Assembly: GCF_003672135.1 (NCBI RefSeq) | Contig: NC_039514.1 | Coordinates: 9,475,787 to 9,539,786, forward strand | Source of the DNA: Ooceraea biroi | Taxonomy: Eukaryota > Arthropoda > Insecta > Hymenoptera > Formicidae | Length of the DNA: 64,000 nt | Direction of reading: 5' to 3' | Part shown: in pieces, positions 11,723-25,864 of the stretch | Position numbering within the stretch: position 1 is the first letter of the stretch | Layout: each line of letters begins with the position of its first letter | Notes under the pieces: generated by a model | What the model was told of the DNA's origin: nothing | Database searches by the model: none | Seen by the model: only the letters and a program-made list of their open reading frames with translations | Made by a program: the position numbers and the translations under genes

Positions 11723-14700
11723 CCATGAATGATGGAAATGCACCAGAAGAAATCTGGAGATTCTAAAGCTCTTTGTACACAATCGTGTGAATCGTAGTCC
11801 CTTCAGACTCGAAAAACGCGCGAGGCGGAACGAGCGAGAGGGCAAGAAGGTCAGCCAAGGAAAACGACGTTGCGATCGCATGAAGACACATTGGACACAT
11901 TGGAAGCGGAAAGAACGCGGAAGAGCGAATCCGCTGATGACACCAGGCTCGTGTCAACTACGCGGCTGGAACGAGCAGGAGGCAGGACAATGGAGAGACG
12001 AAGGGAGTCACTCTGAGGACGGTGGATGACTGAGATACGTGGAAAATTGCATCGGTGGACAATCCACGACGGAGCCGACAAGGCGCGCCGAAGAATCGGG
12101 ATCAGGGCGCGAAAGGTCGAAACGCGAGGATGGATGCAAGGATCGCGGCGATTTCGTGGGCGCGGGACTCGGTGATGCGCGGCCGATGATACGCCTTCGT
12201 GGCGGGTGTAATTTACGATCGGCGAATCCAGCAAGAAGACGGAGAAAGGGCGACCGTGCAGCATCGGACAGAGAAGACTGGATCGGGAACGCGCGAACAC
12301 AGTGGGACAGATATCGCCTGATCTCGCGTGATATCGAATTATTGTTGCGCCACAAGAGAGCCACGGTAAACCGATCCACGTGGGGTCTACACGCGGAGAA
12401 ATCGCGTCACGGCCGGACGACGCGTACCCCCGAGGAAAAGGAGTATTCAGGACGAGCCGGATCTGGGACGCCGCGGGAAGGACGCAACGAGAGGAGAGGG
12501 ACGCAGAGAATCTGAGAAGATTGTCCGGATTTTAGAAAGATCCCAGAAGATTTTTGACGTCGTTTCGAGGATATCACGCAAAGGGAGAACAAAACGAAGA
12601 CTACGTTCCCTCTTATCCTTTATCGGATCTTCTTTGAGATTCTCTGCCTTAGGACGTTAGGTCGCAGGAACAGAGAAATACAATTATATTTCTATCGTCG
12701 TATCGTAATATCGCGATTGAACGAGACGCGTAGAAGACCGCGATGAGACTTTAATCAGAGACTCAATGACGCGTGCCACGCGAGCCGTGAACAGGGCACG
12801 ACGATGAAATACGATATGCGTGGCGTACCTCCGTTATCCATATTACATTAATAAAGTGTGCTAAGCGGCTTCGTAAATTTCGTAGCAGTATCGCTACGAA
12901 ACGCAAGAAACGTCGGGGCTCCCGTCAAGGCCCATCGCCGTAAATCGAGAGACGCGTGAGGATCTGGAGAAAGCGGCCGCGCAGGATATCGAGGATATCG
13001 TACATATCGCCGATAATCCGGTTGCGAATCCGCGGAAGGGGTACTATTTTTCACGGATCGTAAAGCAAAGGCGCGCAGAGTAGCATCGAGCAGTCTCGGA
13101 TCTTGCGTCTCGATAGGGAGATCTCAGAGGGAGGCGAGAGGGAGAGCCGCTGACCGATTTGCGTACGTAACGCTCGTCCGCGAAATTCGCTCGCCGCCGG
13201 GAAATCGGATCGGCGCACAAACAGGCGTTCGACAGCAGAAGAGGCGTCGTAAACGTCGAGCAGGCGAAGCGAAGCGTGCAGATAAGAAACGCGGGAAGAA
13301 TCCGGCGAAAGCGGATTGGCGAGAGGATACCGGCAGCAAGAAGAAGAAGAAGAAGAAGAAGAGATCGACCGATTTGGCGGTTTCGTGGCGGTGAGAAGCA
13401 AGCTTGGAATTAGCGGCGGGACGAGGCGAGTGTGCTGGTTACATTGTCCTCTTGGATTCGTTCCGAGGCTCATCCTGAAGAGAACACGAGTACGCTGATG
13501 GAACGGACGGTCTCCCGCGGAGCGGGCCAGACCACGTCAGTCGCGTGAAGCCACAAAGGCGCAACAACAGTTACGATAATTGCCGCAACCGCTGATACCG
13601 CGTACTGCCGAGGGAATCTGCCTTCCTTTATTGCTCTCACGATTGTATACCTCGATTAGACTGGGCACACGCTGGTTGAATCGTACTGGCCGCATCGCGG
13701 TCTCGCGTGAGGATTTCGGGCGAAAGCTGCCGCGAGAGAGGAGCCGTCGCTTTCAGCGGAAGAGACATTGGAGGACTCTAACACGCAGATACGCCCGAGC
13801 GATTTCTAGATTTCTAGATTAATTCGCACGTCGGACGGATGGACGTATCCCACCTAGTGGCTCGTTAAAAGAGAGCGTTCAGGGTTTTCCAGTCGAGCGG
13901 CAGAAAGTCTGACGCATCTGTCAATAGAGCGATTAGACGCGGTAGCGCGGCCCACGGATTTATCGAGCTCTTAATCGGCGCGTGATCGTACGGCGACGTT
14001 TAAGAAGATTAATACGCGGAGAAACTCCCGCGACCGTTCGTCGCGATGGTCACGATTATCGTTGGCGCAGGAGAGTGTGTCAAACGCGGTCGTTTTACTG
14101 ACGTACGAGTGTTTTTCCAATGAACCATGAATTTGCAACGGCTTGTAATTGTCGAATGAGCGATTCCACTGATTCTTCCTTTTTCTCGCCGAGGGAAAAC
14201 CGCCGGTGAAATCCATCGCGACACTCGCCGGCAGGTGTGGAGAAGCGGTTTGTCGAGGGTATTAGGTTCTTGTGGATCCGCGCCGATCACTCGCCGGGAT
14301 CATTAGACGAGGCGGTGTCGACGGACGAGCGTGGTTTTGCGCTGACGCACCGATTAATCAGCCTGACGTTAATCGCGATACGCCATTATCCACGTCTGAA
14401 TACGCGCATCTGAATCCCGCACATCTCGTAAACAGACAACCGAGAGGAAGAAAAGAGACGAGGAAGAGAAAGATTGGACGTTATTGAGGGAGGAACGAGA
14501 TTACGAGCGGAGACCTCGCGTCCTGAATCGACCGAACGAGCCTGGAACAGCCTGGAAAAATCGGAGACTCGAAGGTGCTCGCGGTGATTTGAACGGTAAT
14601 TATAATAACAGTATAAAGTATACGATAAAGTATAAAATACACGCATAAAGCTTTAATAATGCACCCTGAGGTTGGGAAGAATCGAAGGATTCAATCTTGC

Positions 14701-17574
14701 GTCGCGATGTTCAAACTCAATTATCAGTTGATTGCAAACATGCTGATGGTACAGACATGTAATTATCCTAAAGAGATGTGCAGTCGTGCACACCATAAAA
14801 GCGAACGGCTTCTAATCGACGTTGCGTTTCACAAACGTTGCTGCAAGTTGATCGGCTCGGATTTATTTCGTGAGAATAGCGGAGAATTCCTGCTCAGTCT
14901 GCCCGATTTAGGTTTAGTGTCCATTTGGCAGTGAGCCTCAGAAATAAGAGGAACAAAAGAGGTGATTCTTTCTCGGTACTCTGCGAAGCGCGCGAAAGAA
15001 CGACTTCCGCTCAGCATTTCTCTCGAATGGAGAGCCGGGTGTTTTACGTCTCGCATTAACACCACTTAATCTGATATTTCATGGCAGGCTTGTCTTTCAG
15101 ATCGGACGTCTCGCCTCGCAAATCCGCCAGCCGTGTAAACGTCTCCGCGAGCACGAGAGACCGTGTCAGCGCGAGTCCTCTTCCGCCAGCACGTCCCAGA
15201 CATCGATCTCGCTTATCGCCAACTGCGGAAGGAACCGCGGGATATGAAGCTACAGGATTTTTTCCGCATCCTCGAGAGTCTTTGGACAGAAAGATGCCCA
15301 GCGAAAGCCGTGGAAATCTTGCAATTTAACCCGCATTAAGCGCGAAGCTGGTAAGTCAATCAAACTCCTCATCAAGTTTCCATTAACCTGCTCAATCATT
15401 TCCGAGATTGTAAAATATCACTCCTGAAAGCCTAGTCGCCGAGTGACCGATGATCTCTCACGTGCGAATATTTCGTACTCAATCCCGCATGAGAAATGAA
15501 ACGCTGATGACGTAGCAGTGCGATTGGAACACGTGGAGGATTGCGCGAGGCGGATTGAGGGTTCAGCGGTCCGTTAGAGTAGTAGGCGAAGTGGATCATT
15601 CCATTTGAATTTCATGAAGGAAATCACTGTTAGATGACTGCGCGCCGCTGTTTACAAACAAGCCATTTAAATAGCTATTAAGCTTGACGATAATTAACGA
15701 TCACTTTCGCGATGCGCCACGCGCGCGAGGATTGGGACAGATGGTCCGCGATAAATTCAGCCTTTTGTTCCTGCCATTAGCGCGTTATAGAGACAGCATG
15801 AATCAAAGATCGCAGACAATCGCAGCTGGACGATCTTATCGAGATCCTATCGCAGCGACGAACAAATTTATCTTGGAGTACTTCTTTTTCAGTGTCGCGA
15901 TCCGTCAGCCAGGCTTGTTCGCGCAATTAGCAGCTCTTGCGATCATTAATGTCGCAGCAGCTTCTTTTGACTTTCCTCGCGATCATCGGTTTCCGCGCCC
16001 GCAGCGGCTTTCGATCTCTCGCGATCTCACGCTGATCCTTGATCGCTCTGATCTCCGCGTGGTGCATCACTCGCCATATCTCACGCAAAAGTTTCACCAC
16101 TCGAGGAGGACTCGATTGCAGGCGGATTTTCAGATTGGTTTCTAACGAGAACGCCATTTCCGCTTCAAAGTTGCAAATAGTCTCGCGTGCAAGCCACACT
16201 CGAATATGGGCCACCGCAACGCGTGCTTATCAATCTCGACGACGTGCGACTATAAATATATACGCGTCATGTATGCCTTCGAGCGGATCCTGTCGCTCGT
16301 TTCTGGGCAAATGGATTTATGCGCGCGATGCGATGCCGGCGCCTGCACTTCATCGAGCGATCGTGCGAAGACTAGCCATCCGCTCGATCGCGTCATCGCG
16401 GGATATTTTGTGTCCGGTAACGGTGCTGATGTGCCAGGAAAAACTACCATGCGGCTCATTGGCGTCGTTTATCACCGAATGGCTTCGAGCATTTTCGGGC
16501 TAGAACAAATAGTCGTAAACGCGCGCATCTCTTGTGCACGCTTGCACGGTCATGAAGTTACTTATTCACTTCTCAAAATTCCACCACAAACAGCGATGTA
16601 ATAAATCAACATGGAAAAAAAGAGACAGCAAACAGATCTGCTGAATTGAAGACACTTATTTGTTAATACAGCTAAGAATTTTTCGAATTTAGCGAATTTA
16701 TTTGCTATCGTATTCTTCTTTAAGCGACCCAGCTGGACGGACGCGAACTAGCGTGGACTGAAAAAGAGAACCGATGGATTTCCGAGACTCGTGAAACTCC
16801 GATCGCGCATTTTTCCCAAATTGCAGTCGAGACGTTTAGAATATCGCGAGAGATGAGAGATTAACGTCAAACGAGCGGGTGGAACTTGCTTCCGGTATCG
16901 AGTTACACCGCTCGCATAATTCCTGATTACGCGAGAGGGACGAATAATTGGTATCATGAATTAACGTAGAGGAAATTAATCGAGCAGCCCCTCCCAACCG
17001 ATTTGGTCGTTCTATTCCATTTTCTCTCGGAGTTCCCGATTTCCAGGCAGATATGCGTGTACGACGGTAGTCGCGAGTCAAGGTGCCAATTACCGACGCT
17101 GCTCAAATACCGGTACCTAATCATTGCCGTGCCTCGTCTATCTTATCGCGCGCGAGCGAATGCGCCTTTCGTGCAAGTTGTGTATACTGTGCGCGATCCT
17201 GTTCGTGCCGGATTAGCGTTTATCGCAATCAGAGAGATTCCGCATTATAATCTTCCGGGATATGAATGATGCCACGCCTGGCCTCTCTTTCCCGTTTCTT
17301 CATCACTCGCTCGCGAGCTTTTTATCGGCTCGATGACGCTACGACGGATGCCTAAAACAGTGTCGTTACGGATTCCGATCAAGAATCGACGATCTCGTCG
17401 ATACTAAGTCGTCCCGACGATCGCACGCCGGAAGTGGTCACGGTGCCGCCGAGCGCTCGAGCGACGAATCGGCTTGTTGGCACTTTGAAATTCACGAGAG
17501 CGCGTGTCCGGCGACTCGACGAGTTCTCCGTTGCGAGAGGAAAATAGACACGGGCACGTTAATCTGGACGCGTG
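11723..17574. other. CpG- and purine-rich gene-free block
   Basis: GC-rich DNA with many AGG/GAA/CGCG words, including a second (GAA)n at 13338-13362. Open frames occur in most frames on both strands because stop codons are rare in such DNA; they contain only arginine-, serine- or proline-rich sequence and overlap each other. A good splice donor context (CTG followed by GTAAGT) is present at about 15350. Parts may be 5'UTR exons or a long noncoding transcript. Nothing identifies a protein-coding gene. Confidence 0.35.
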
Positions 17575-18436
17575 CACCCACAGAAAAGATTTCTGGACTT
17601 AATGCTATTACTCTTTAATCTATCATAAAATAAGATCGCTATAGCGACAATCATATTTATTATTGAAAAGAAGCATATTTTAATCTTGAATAGAAAATTC
17701 GAAAATCTAGATTCAAATAATCTTCGTGCTATCTCATTAATTTTCTCAGAAGGATTTAGATAAAAATTTCTAGCAAATTCAAAATATTCTTGATTTAAGA
17801 ATATTGTGAGATCTAAAAGACATCTTATTCTATTCTTCTAAGAGAATTTGTAGAATCTGCACAAAACGGCCAATATTTATGTGTTGCAATCGAAAATCGG
17901 GAAAGTGTTTCTGTTATTTACAATGAATAAGTGCAATACTCTACAAGAAATATTAAAAGATATGGAAAGGTCTTATCTCGAATCTTATTTCTCAAGTAAG
18001 TATATTGTATATACTTACTTACATTTCCATATCTTTTAATATTTCTTGTAGAGTATTGCACTTATTCATTGTAAATAACAGAAACACTTTCCCGATTTTC
18101 GATCGCAACACATAAATATTGGCCGTTTTATCCGAATAAAGGACGGCGCCGAGTCGACGAGCGACTGTGAGAAAATGATGCGTCGCATCGACAAAGCCTA
18201 CTATAAAGTGGCGCTAATATCAAATTATTCTACATACAAGAATATATAAGCCTAAATTTGTACATGTTACTCTTGTCTGAAGACAGTAAGACAACTTATT
18301 TAATTCGAGAGAGAAGAATAGAAATTACTGATTTAAATTAAAAATTGTTTTATTTTCATATTTTTTATACTTGTAATACGATTAAATTAGTCAAGAATAT
18401 TTTTCGTCTTGTTATCAGAAATCCTTTCTGAGGGTG
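17575..18436 (+). mobile_element. TIR element with internal palindrome, copy 1
   Basis: The ends are inverted repeats: CACCCACAGAAAAGATTTCT at the left and, as complement, CACCCTCAGAAAGGATTTCT at the right. The interior carries a roughly 105-bp inverted repeat (arms about 17868-17966 and 18022-18125) around a short spacer. The same element occurs inverted at 22946-23810 with only scattered differences, so both are recent insertions or a recent duplication. No complete transposase is present, so it is non-autonomous. The superfamily is not identified: no clear target duplication flanks this copy. Confidence 0.8.
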
Positions 18437-19830
18437 TGGATTTAATTCGAAAACGGCTCCCCGCACGTGATGACGTCGACGCGATTCCACTCGCTGTCAG
18501 CCGGCGAAGGTATCTAAGCCCGCAAGAAGTGCCGCTATGTCCCACATAAGAGCCAAGCCGGCGTAGGATGATTCTGGGACAGCCGACCGGCGCGTTCGGT
18601 TATTACGTACCTTCCGGGTCCGGCTCCCGAGTTTTTTGGCTCCCGAGCGAGCCGTATCTTTGGCGCACTTCTGTCATTTTTTTCAGCATCGGCGAGAAAT
18701 CTCTTCCTTCGTCGAGAGAAGATCACGCGACTTTGCGCGAATCGCTCCTGCGTACTGCTACGTACTACTGGAAGCCTCGGGGAGTTCCTCGGACGAGCTC
18801 AATCCTAAAAAACCGACGGTTCATCATGGGCAGTACGATCAGGGAAATCGACTTCCGATGTCTTCGTCTAGTTTTTTCTGCAGCTTCGTTTCCGGATGGA
18901 TACCTTGCGTTGTTTGCGCGGCGATGACGGGCAAGATCAGGTAGCTCCGGTGGACGTTTTGCTTTGCTAGAAATTACTCTCGATCAGTGTATGAATAAAT
19001 CTATAAGTAAATAAGAGAAACAAATTCGCGAGCCGTTCTCCTGCTACTAAATGCAATGACTTGCCCTTTCTCTGCTTATTACTTCACTTTGGGAGCACAG
19101 ATGGTGGTTGAACTACTTCAGCGTAACATAATTCAGCATATGACTATAGATTCAGGTGACATGGAAAATCCAGAAATTAAAAAATGAGAGACACTCTCAT
19201 TGCGAGAAACACGTTTGCTGTTTTCGTGCGTTTGGATCCAACAAAACCGTACAACGTCCGATTTCGAGATTCAATTTCGATTAATTCTAATGGGTAATTG
19301 CGGTGCTTGCGTATCATAATAGGGAAAAAATTACAAATATTATACATAATACTTTCATTACCGATTGGCCGATATCAGCATCCACGCCCGTGAAAGTTCC
19401 AATATTCACTTTTCTTCCTGATCCGAGGCACGAATGTTGACTTCCTGATCTATTTCGAAACTACTACTTTTCTCGCAGCCGCGTTTTGCTCACTTTGCTC
19501 GAGTCCGCTTCCATTGCTTGACACCTCCAAATTTTCCAAAATTACGCTCTGCGATGAATATCACGAAATCATTTACCGTTCAATATTTTTATACTTCCAG
19601 AACAAATTCCTCCAAACCTTTTCTCTGAAAGACGCGTAGTAGGCAACGAAACCGTCGCGGATGTCGCAGCAAAGAAACTGGGTTTCCAGCTCAGAGGTCC
19701 TTCTGAGATCCTTAACTCCTCAGGTATACTCGAGGTACTCCCGTGAGGTAACACTGTATCCTCGTGCACCGTGTGTCAAGTTCACCCACTTCGCGCATCG
19801 ATCGCCGTCGAGCCACCACGGAAGAGCCTC
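18437..19830. other. Gene-free stretch between repeats
   Basis: Mixed composition with a few short open frames (for example 18568-18927) that overlap frames on the other strand and have no domain. No RNA gene or regulatory element recognised. Confidence 0.35.
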
Positions 19831-20624
19831 TCTCTCTCTCTCTTTCTCTTTCTCCCTCGTTCACTCGCTCGGATGCTCGCTCGCTCTCTCGCACTTAGCA
19901 TACACGTTGTATCTGGCGTCGTAACGACGACGGGCGAAGGTTGTTCAACTCGGGCGGATCTCTCGTAGCACCGCGTCGAGTAACGGGTCCCAAGGCCCGC
20001 GCACGCCGGCCGGGCATCACCGGCGCTCCACCTTCGTTCGTCTTCTTCGTTCGGCTTTACCTCCTCGCGCACTCGGCCTGGCGAGCGCACGCGGCGTCGG
20101 AACCCTCTTCCTCACCTGCCCGTCCCGTAAAACCTTCCCCGAGTGCCTCCAACTCGCTCGAGTACGCGAGCACGACTTGTCGAGCAGCCAGTCAGCCGTG
20201 CACCATTGTCGAAAGATCGTCCGGATAGTCGAGCGCGCGTCCGCTTCCGATAGTCCTCAGTCCGCTTTGGTCGGCGTCGCGACGGGTCGCGGTCTCGCCG
20301 TCTCTTTTTTTTTCTTTCCCGCGCGAAACCCTTTCGAACATCGCGATTTTGCATCGGTTCGCGGAGTTCGCGTCGAAGACTTGTATCTTGAGCTTCTTTG
20401 TTTCTTTGTCCGTTTTTTTTTCTGGCATACTCTCGGCGAGACTTGATTTCTTTCCTGAACGAGTGCGGTCTTTGAGTTCAAAGAGTTCGGAGTTCCGGGT
20501 CGACGGTGAGCTCGTCTCGCTTGTCCGTGCGATCACCGCGAGATCGCCGGCTGTGTGATCGTTGAAAATCGCGTCTGGTGTGATTCGATGCATCATCGAG
20601 CGGCGTCTTAATCGAGAGACACAG
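19831..20624 (+). promoter_or_regulatory. Possible promoter/5'UTR exon ending at 20624
   Basis: A pyrimidine-rich (CT)n run at 19831-19860 is followed by about 750 bp of CpG-rich DNA with TTCG/CTCG words. This ends in a strong donor context, ACAG followed by GTAAGA, at 20624/20625. The composition and donor resemble a CpG-rich insect promoter plus a noncoding first exon. The nearest downstream + strand coding exon, at 26661, is preceded by an acceptor (TTTGTTTCAG at 26644-26653), so this could be its 5'UTR exon across a 6-kb intron. This is inference only; no transcript evidence is available. Confidence 0.3.
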
Positions 20625-22945
20625 GTAAGAACCCATGATTCTCTGATTTCTCAAATGTTTCGGGGTGTTTTGCCGTCATCAATTGCGTTACCGTCACATC
20701 ACGTCACTTTCAACGGCGATTTCCTAACGAACATTTTACAGTATTCCGTGGAATACAAAAATATCTTCGTCACCGCGTCAAATGCACGATTGCTGATGAG
20801 TATTGCGCTCCTCAATTTCCCAAAGCGGAAAGAATCGCGTATTATCGCCTATGGCGGTTCATTAGAGACGATTTGTTCCTCTCGCAATTAACTATGCGCG
20901 ACGCACGCTCGATCCGACACACTTAATCACCACGAATTCCTTAATAGAAGTTCGACGCGGAGGCGTCACCTTCTCGAGAAATGCAAACGAGCGACATTGC
21001 ATCGATTGCAAAAATGAACGTGGCATTCGATCTAGGTCCAGGACGCGGTACCGCTGATGACGGATCCGTATCTATGTTATCGCGCCGGTGCATTGATCGC
21101 AGTCACTTCCTCGAGAAGCTTCTTGCTCATCTTCCCGTTTCTCTTTTTGCGTCATTACGTTACGTTACACTTGTCAGGTCGCGTTTCACGGATGTCCCAC
21201 CGCATTGTTCGATTGGGCGATTAAACGACGGGAACACTTTGGGGATGCACGAGCCACGCTCCAAAAAGAATCGGGAAACAAATGCGCCAATTATAATAAT
21301 CGGCGCGATTAATATGACGCATGCCCCACTTTGGTGGGATCGATTAGGATCAATTAGTGATTGATGAAGATGGCACGATCCTTAATAACCACACAGTCGA
21401 TTAAAATAATCTTGTCTTAAAGCGGTTTCATCAAGTACTGTTCTTTTTTACGATCGTTGAACAGTTATGATCAAATACCTGCGTGTTAAATACAGCTCTT
21501 CAAATCTGTCGCAGCGCACTCGCAATGGATCGCCGAAGGCTCGTCGCGTAAATTCGATGAAAAGGGAAAATAGCGTCGTGAGAAAAATAACGTTACTCTT
21601 ACGTATGAATACTTTCAATTTTCCCCCGTTCATTTCCTTCTTCCTCTCGGGCTTGAATTATTCGGTCTTTCACGCTTCGGTGAAAATGTCTCTCCCGCGA
21701 TGAAGTCTAACTGCATGCAGGCGCGAAGCTACCCGTTACGCTTCCACGATAACGTGGTAATGGGGGTTATCGTTATTAATCGGCGGCGAGTTAAGGATCA
21801 ATGGGAGGCGGCACGCTCTCGCGTGAGAACGCGCCTATTGTGCGGGTCGGTCACGGTGAGGGAATATCCCGATATTCCGATTCGATAACGATCGCGCGTC
21901 TGGCGCATCTACTCCGTCATGGATGAATTAAGCTCTGATCCGCGTTCGATCTGATTGTAATCATAATCCGATTCTGATCAATGTCTCTATGCATGAATCG
22001 CTTTTCCCCGCGGATTATTACAAATCAGAATCCTCGGTCGGATTATCCGTCCGCCTTCCGCCTTCTCGAACAGGATCCGTCCCGGATTAACGCGTCAAGA
22101 TTAACATGATTTACTGATCCGGATGGCGAGGGAACGTTCATGGCCGGTCCCCTTTTCTCCTCTTCTTTCTGTTACGTTTCTTATCCGGCGTGATCTAATT
22201 TTCGCGACGACGGACCGTTCGAGCGCTCGTTGGAGCACAGATCTGTTTGTTAAACAGCGTATCGTTTGTTACGCGATCTTTTCCGCTGCCGTTCAGCGTA
22301 CCGGAAACGGGTACTCCGTTTCTTCGCCCGATCCTCCCCCGGCCGTAGTGATCCTGCAATAATCGTGCGGCGTCTTCAGGCTGTTCTCCCGCGGATCGGA
22401 TCAAAGGTTTCGAGGCCGATACCGATCTCGTGCGATTTCGCTTTACTCCAATTTATTTTATCATCGGCCTGATAACATTAATGAGAATATCGAGCTTCAA
22501 GGAAGTGGTAACCGCGCTGTCCGGCAGATCGACATTATCATTTTGTTTATCCGTTACGATTCCTACTGCTACTTTCTATGTTAAATCTCGCGTTATTTAA
22601 CGAGCTCAGGCAAGCATGGCACAAGAACGGTTGCCCCGTAACTGCATTTGCGTCCACTTACGTTAGAATGTTACGGAAAATTGCTGCCATGCTCGCCACC
22701 GAAAATAGTCAGTGCGTAAATAAAAGGGGCACGAATTACAATAATTATTGTTGCACACAACGGTTCCATCCCGCGGTTACTCAATTCAAGGAAAGATTAC
22801 CGATCTCATGATCCCTACGTATTAACCTACCACTCGAAAATGTGAAAACTGGCTATCTCGTTACAATCATCAGAGAGAGATATTTATCAATTTAAGTATT
22901 TATTTATATAATGCACGAGAAACTTAACCAGTTTCGTTGTACACA
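20625..22945. other. Gene-free stretch (possible intron)
   Basis: No supported coding sequence. Several 60-130-codon open frames show no family resemblance and conflict with each other. If the exon ending at 20624 is real, this would be the start of a large first intron. Confidence 0.35.
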
Positions 22946-23810
22946 CACCCTCAGAAAGGATTTCTGATAACAAGACGAAAAATATTCTTGACTAATTTAA
23001 TCGTATTACAAGTATAAAAAATATGAAAATAAAACAATTTTTTATTTAAATCAGTAATTTCTATTCTTCTCTCTCGAATTAAATAAGATTGTCTTACTGT
23101 CTTCAGACAAGAGTAACATGTACAAATTTAGGCTTATATATTCTTGTATGTAGAATAATTTGATATTAGCGCCACTTTATAGTATAGGCTTTGTCGATGC
23201 GACGCATCATTTTCTCACAGTCGCTCGTCGACTCAGCGCCGTCCTTTATTCGGATAAAACGGCCAATATTTATGTGTTGCGATCGAAAATCGGGAAAGTG
23301 TTTCTGTTATTTACAATGAATAAGTGCAATACTCTACAAGAAATATTAAAAGATATGGAAATGTAAGTAAGTATATACAATATACTTACTTGAGAAATAA
23401 GATTCGAGATAAGACCTTTCCATATCTTTTAATATTTCTTGTAGAGTATTGCACTTATTCATTGTAAATAACAGAAACACTTTCCCGATTTTCGATTGCA
23501 ACACATAAATATTGGCCGTTTTGTGCAGATTCTACAAATTCTCTTAGAAGAATAGAATAAGATGTCTTTTAGATCTCACAATATTCTTAAATCAAGAATA
23601 TTTTGAACTTGCTAGAAATTTTTATCTAAATCCTTCTGAGAAAATGAATGAGATAGCACGAAGATTATTTAAATCTAGATTTTCGAATTTTCTATTCAAG
23701 ATTAAAATATGCTTCTTTTCAATAATAAATATGATTGTCGCTATAGCGATCTTATTTTATGATAGATTGAAGAGTAATAGCATTAAGTCCAGAAATCTTT
23801 TCTGTGGGTG
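22946..23810 (-). mobile_element. TIR element with internal palindrome, copy 2 (inverted)
   Basis: Reverse-complement copy of the element at 17575-18436, 865 bp, with the same 20-base termini and the same internal 105-bp palindrome. In the stretches I compared base by base the copies differ at only a handful of positions (for example a two-base TA difference in the stretch reading GCCTA(TA)CTATAAAG). CACA sits directly outside both ends (22942-22945 and 23811-23814), a possible 4-bp target duplication. One palindrome arm contains a 68-codon open frame (23160-23366) with no known domain; it could be a remnant of a transposase exon. Confidence 0.8.
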
Positions 23811-25864
23811 CACATTTCTTTCAATGTTAACTTTCAATAATATGTTTGTGTGTAACGAAAAGGTCATGATCGCCTTAAAATTGAGATCCAAGACGCGATC
23901 ATAAAATTCCTATAATATTCACATTTTATATTTAATGGTACAATAACGACTTATTTGAATAATCAGCCTTTCATTCATCACGTTCATGCGCGTTTGGAGA
24001 TTCCTTTGTAACGTTAACTACGATTCGAGTCATGTCGCGCGAGGCAACCTTTCCTACGAAACATCGGCGATGGTTAACGGTACGTGCGGTACATGCCGTA
24101 GAATTCACGCGTCGGATTCCACGGACCATTCTACCGACCAACTAATAGCGTCCCGCGCGCATTTTCTCGCGTTCACGTTCCCGAGATGCGCGTCGACGCG
24201 CCGCGGAGCTCCGATGAAGATCGACGCCCGGCTCGGTACCGTTAGTGGACACGAATATGAACGATGAAAACAAGAAAAGATGCAACGGTAAAAAACGCCC
24301 GCGAGTGACAATCGGTCGATCGCCGGGAAATTCCGTCGCGCCGGTGCAGCGCGCGAGCGCCCGGCTCGGCGCGGATTGAAGCCGATGAGCCTCCGCGTCA
24401 ATCGTTTCCGGAATCCAGTCAGGGCACTTGTGCTAAGTCAAACCGGAATCAAACCGGAATTCAGTCACAGCACTTGCGTTAAAGCAGGTCCCGTATTATC
24501 GATTAAGATATTTATTAGCTACTAAGAAAGTTTTATTAATATCTTTTTCATTTTATTATTTTATACGATAATAAAGAATGAAGATATCTTATATCATAAT
24601 AAAGAAAGTTGTATATTAACATTTTATGCGATTATATTTGAGAGAATCTTAATATAAGAACAGGTTGCCAACATCGCTCTAAGAGATCTCGTTTCGGAGA
24701 CTTCAACGCGTGGCAAACACGTTGCAGTCGCTCGCTCGCTCGCTACCTTTCCTCTTTCTCTTCCATCTCTGTTGGTATTTAGAAACTTGTTCCTCTGTGT
24801 TCATAGGCGTGATTTTATGAGAATATAATTCTTTATTATTGTGTTCGGATGAATTTTATATAGCACTAACGCGCTGTAAACGTCATTGCACGAATGATTC
24901 TATGGGTTTCGTCGCGTATAGATGCGCACATACCTGAGTTTTTGTAAACGTCGATGATACAATAATGCCACGTCTACATTCTGCGCGCATCCGCGCTCGG
25001 AATTATCAGCAATGAGAATCGAATACGAACGATCCTCTCAGCCGAGGCCTTCGTCATCAAATTGATGATTAAAGATTCGCGTCGCGCAGTCTGCGTAAAA
25101 TCGCCAAAGGCGATCGTCTGAACAATGGGTACGAATTGCGTCATTGGGAACTATTAACGATCTGCGTTTTGGACTCTTTAGTCGATGTGTTTCTTTAATG
25201 TTATCTTCGGCATTCGGATTATCATGATATTATAAGAAAAAAATAAAAGAAAGCAACTATATTACGTCACTTCTTTTTGTTTTTACATGCATTCGTTATT
25301 GCTTGCCATCAATTTAAAGATAATGTCTAATTAATGTCTGGCCAGGCTTTATGCAACGTGTTGCATCTTCAAAATGTTGCAAGGATAATCGTCGAAGACG
25401 ACGGAAACGTAAATGCACAGAGCGCGAATTATCATCCGCAATAGTTTCGCTTACGCACTTTTGTCTTCATGATTATTGATGCAAGCGTCGCGCGTTCGTC
25501 GTAAAATTAAGAGCTTCGACTTCCGCGCTTGCAGCATCACCGTCGCCACTTCCGATCGTCGTTCTTTCCGCGCGCACGATCTGCTCAGTTGCGCTCCTCG
25601 ATCGCGAGGTTGTTTTTGCGAGCCCTGACGACTAGTTCTCGATGTCGCACACAGTCCATTCGCGTGCAACGAGATGGCCGATCTAGATCGTTGCTCAAGA
25701 TCAGGTTCGGCATTTCAGTGTAGGTCATCGTGTCGAGGACAGCCTCTTTGATTCACGGAATTTCCCTTCGTTCTTTTACGATTCGCGGCGCATCCTTTGC
25801 GCCAACAAGATTACCGCATGTGATTTAACTAGATTTTCTTTGAGTCTCAAATATCAAGTAACAA
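23811..25864. other. Gene-free stretch
   Basis: Alternating AT-rich and CpG-rich DNA. A short near-repeat (CAAACCGGAAT twice) lies at about 24439-24462. No supported gene. Confidence 0.35.

Noticed and set aside
11787..12515. Overlapping open frames on both strands in purine-rich DNA
   Set aside because: Low stop-codon frequency in GC- and purine-rich sequence explains them; products are Arg/Ser/Gly-rich without domains.
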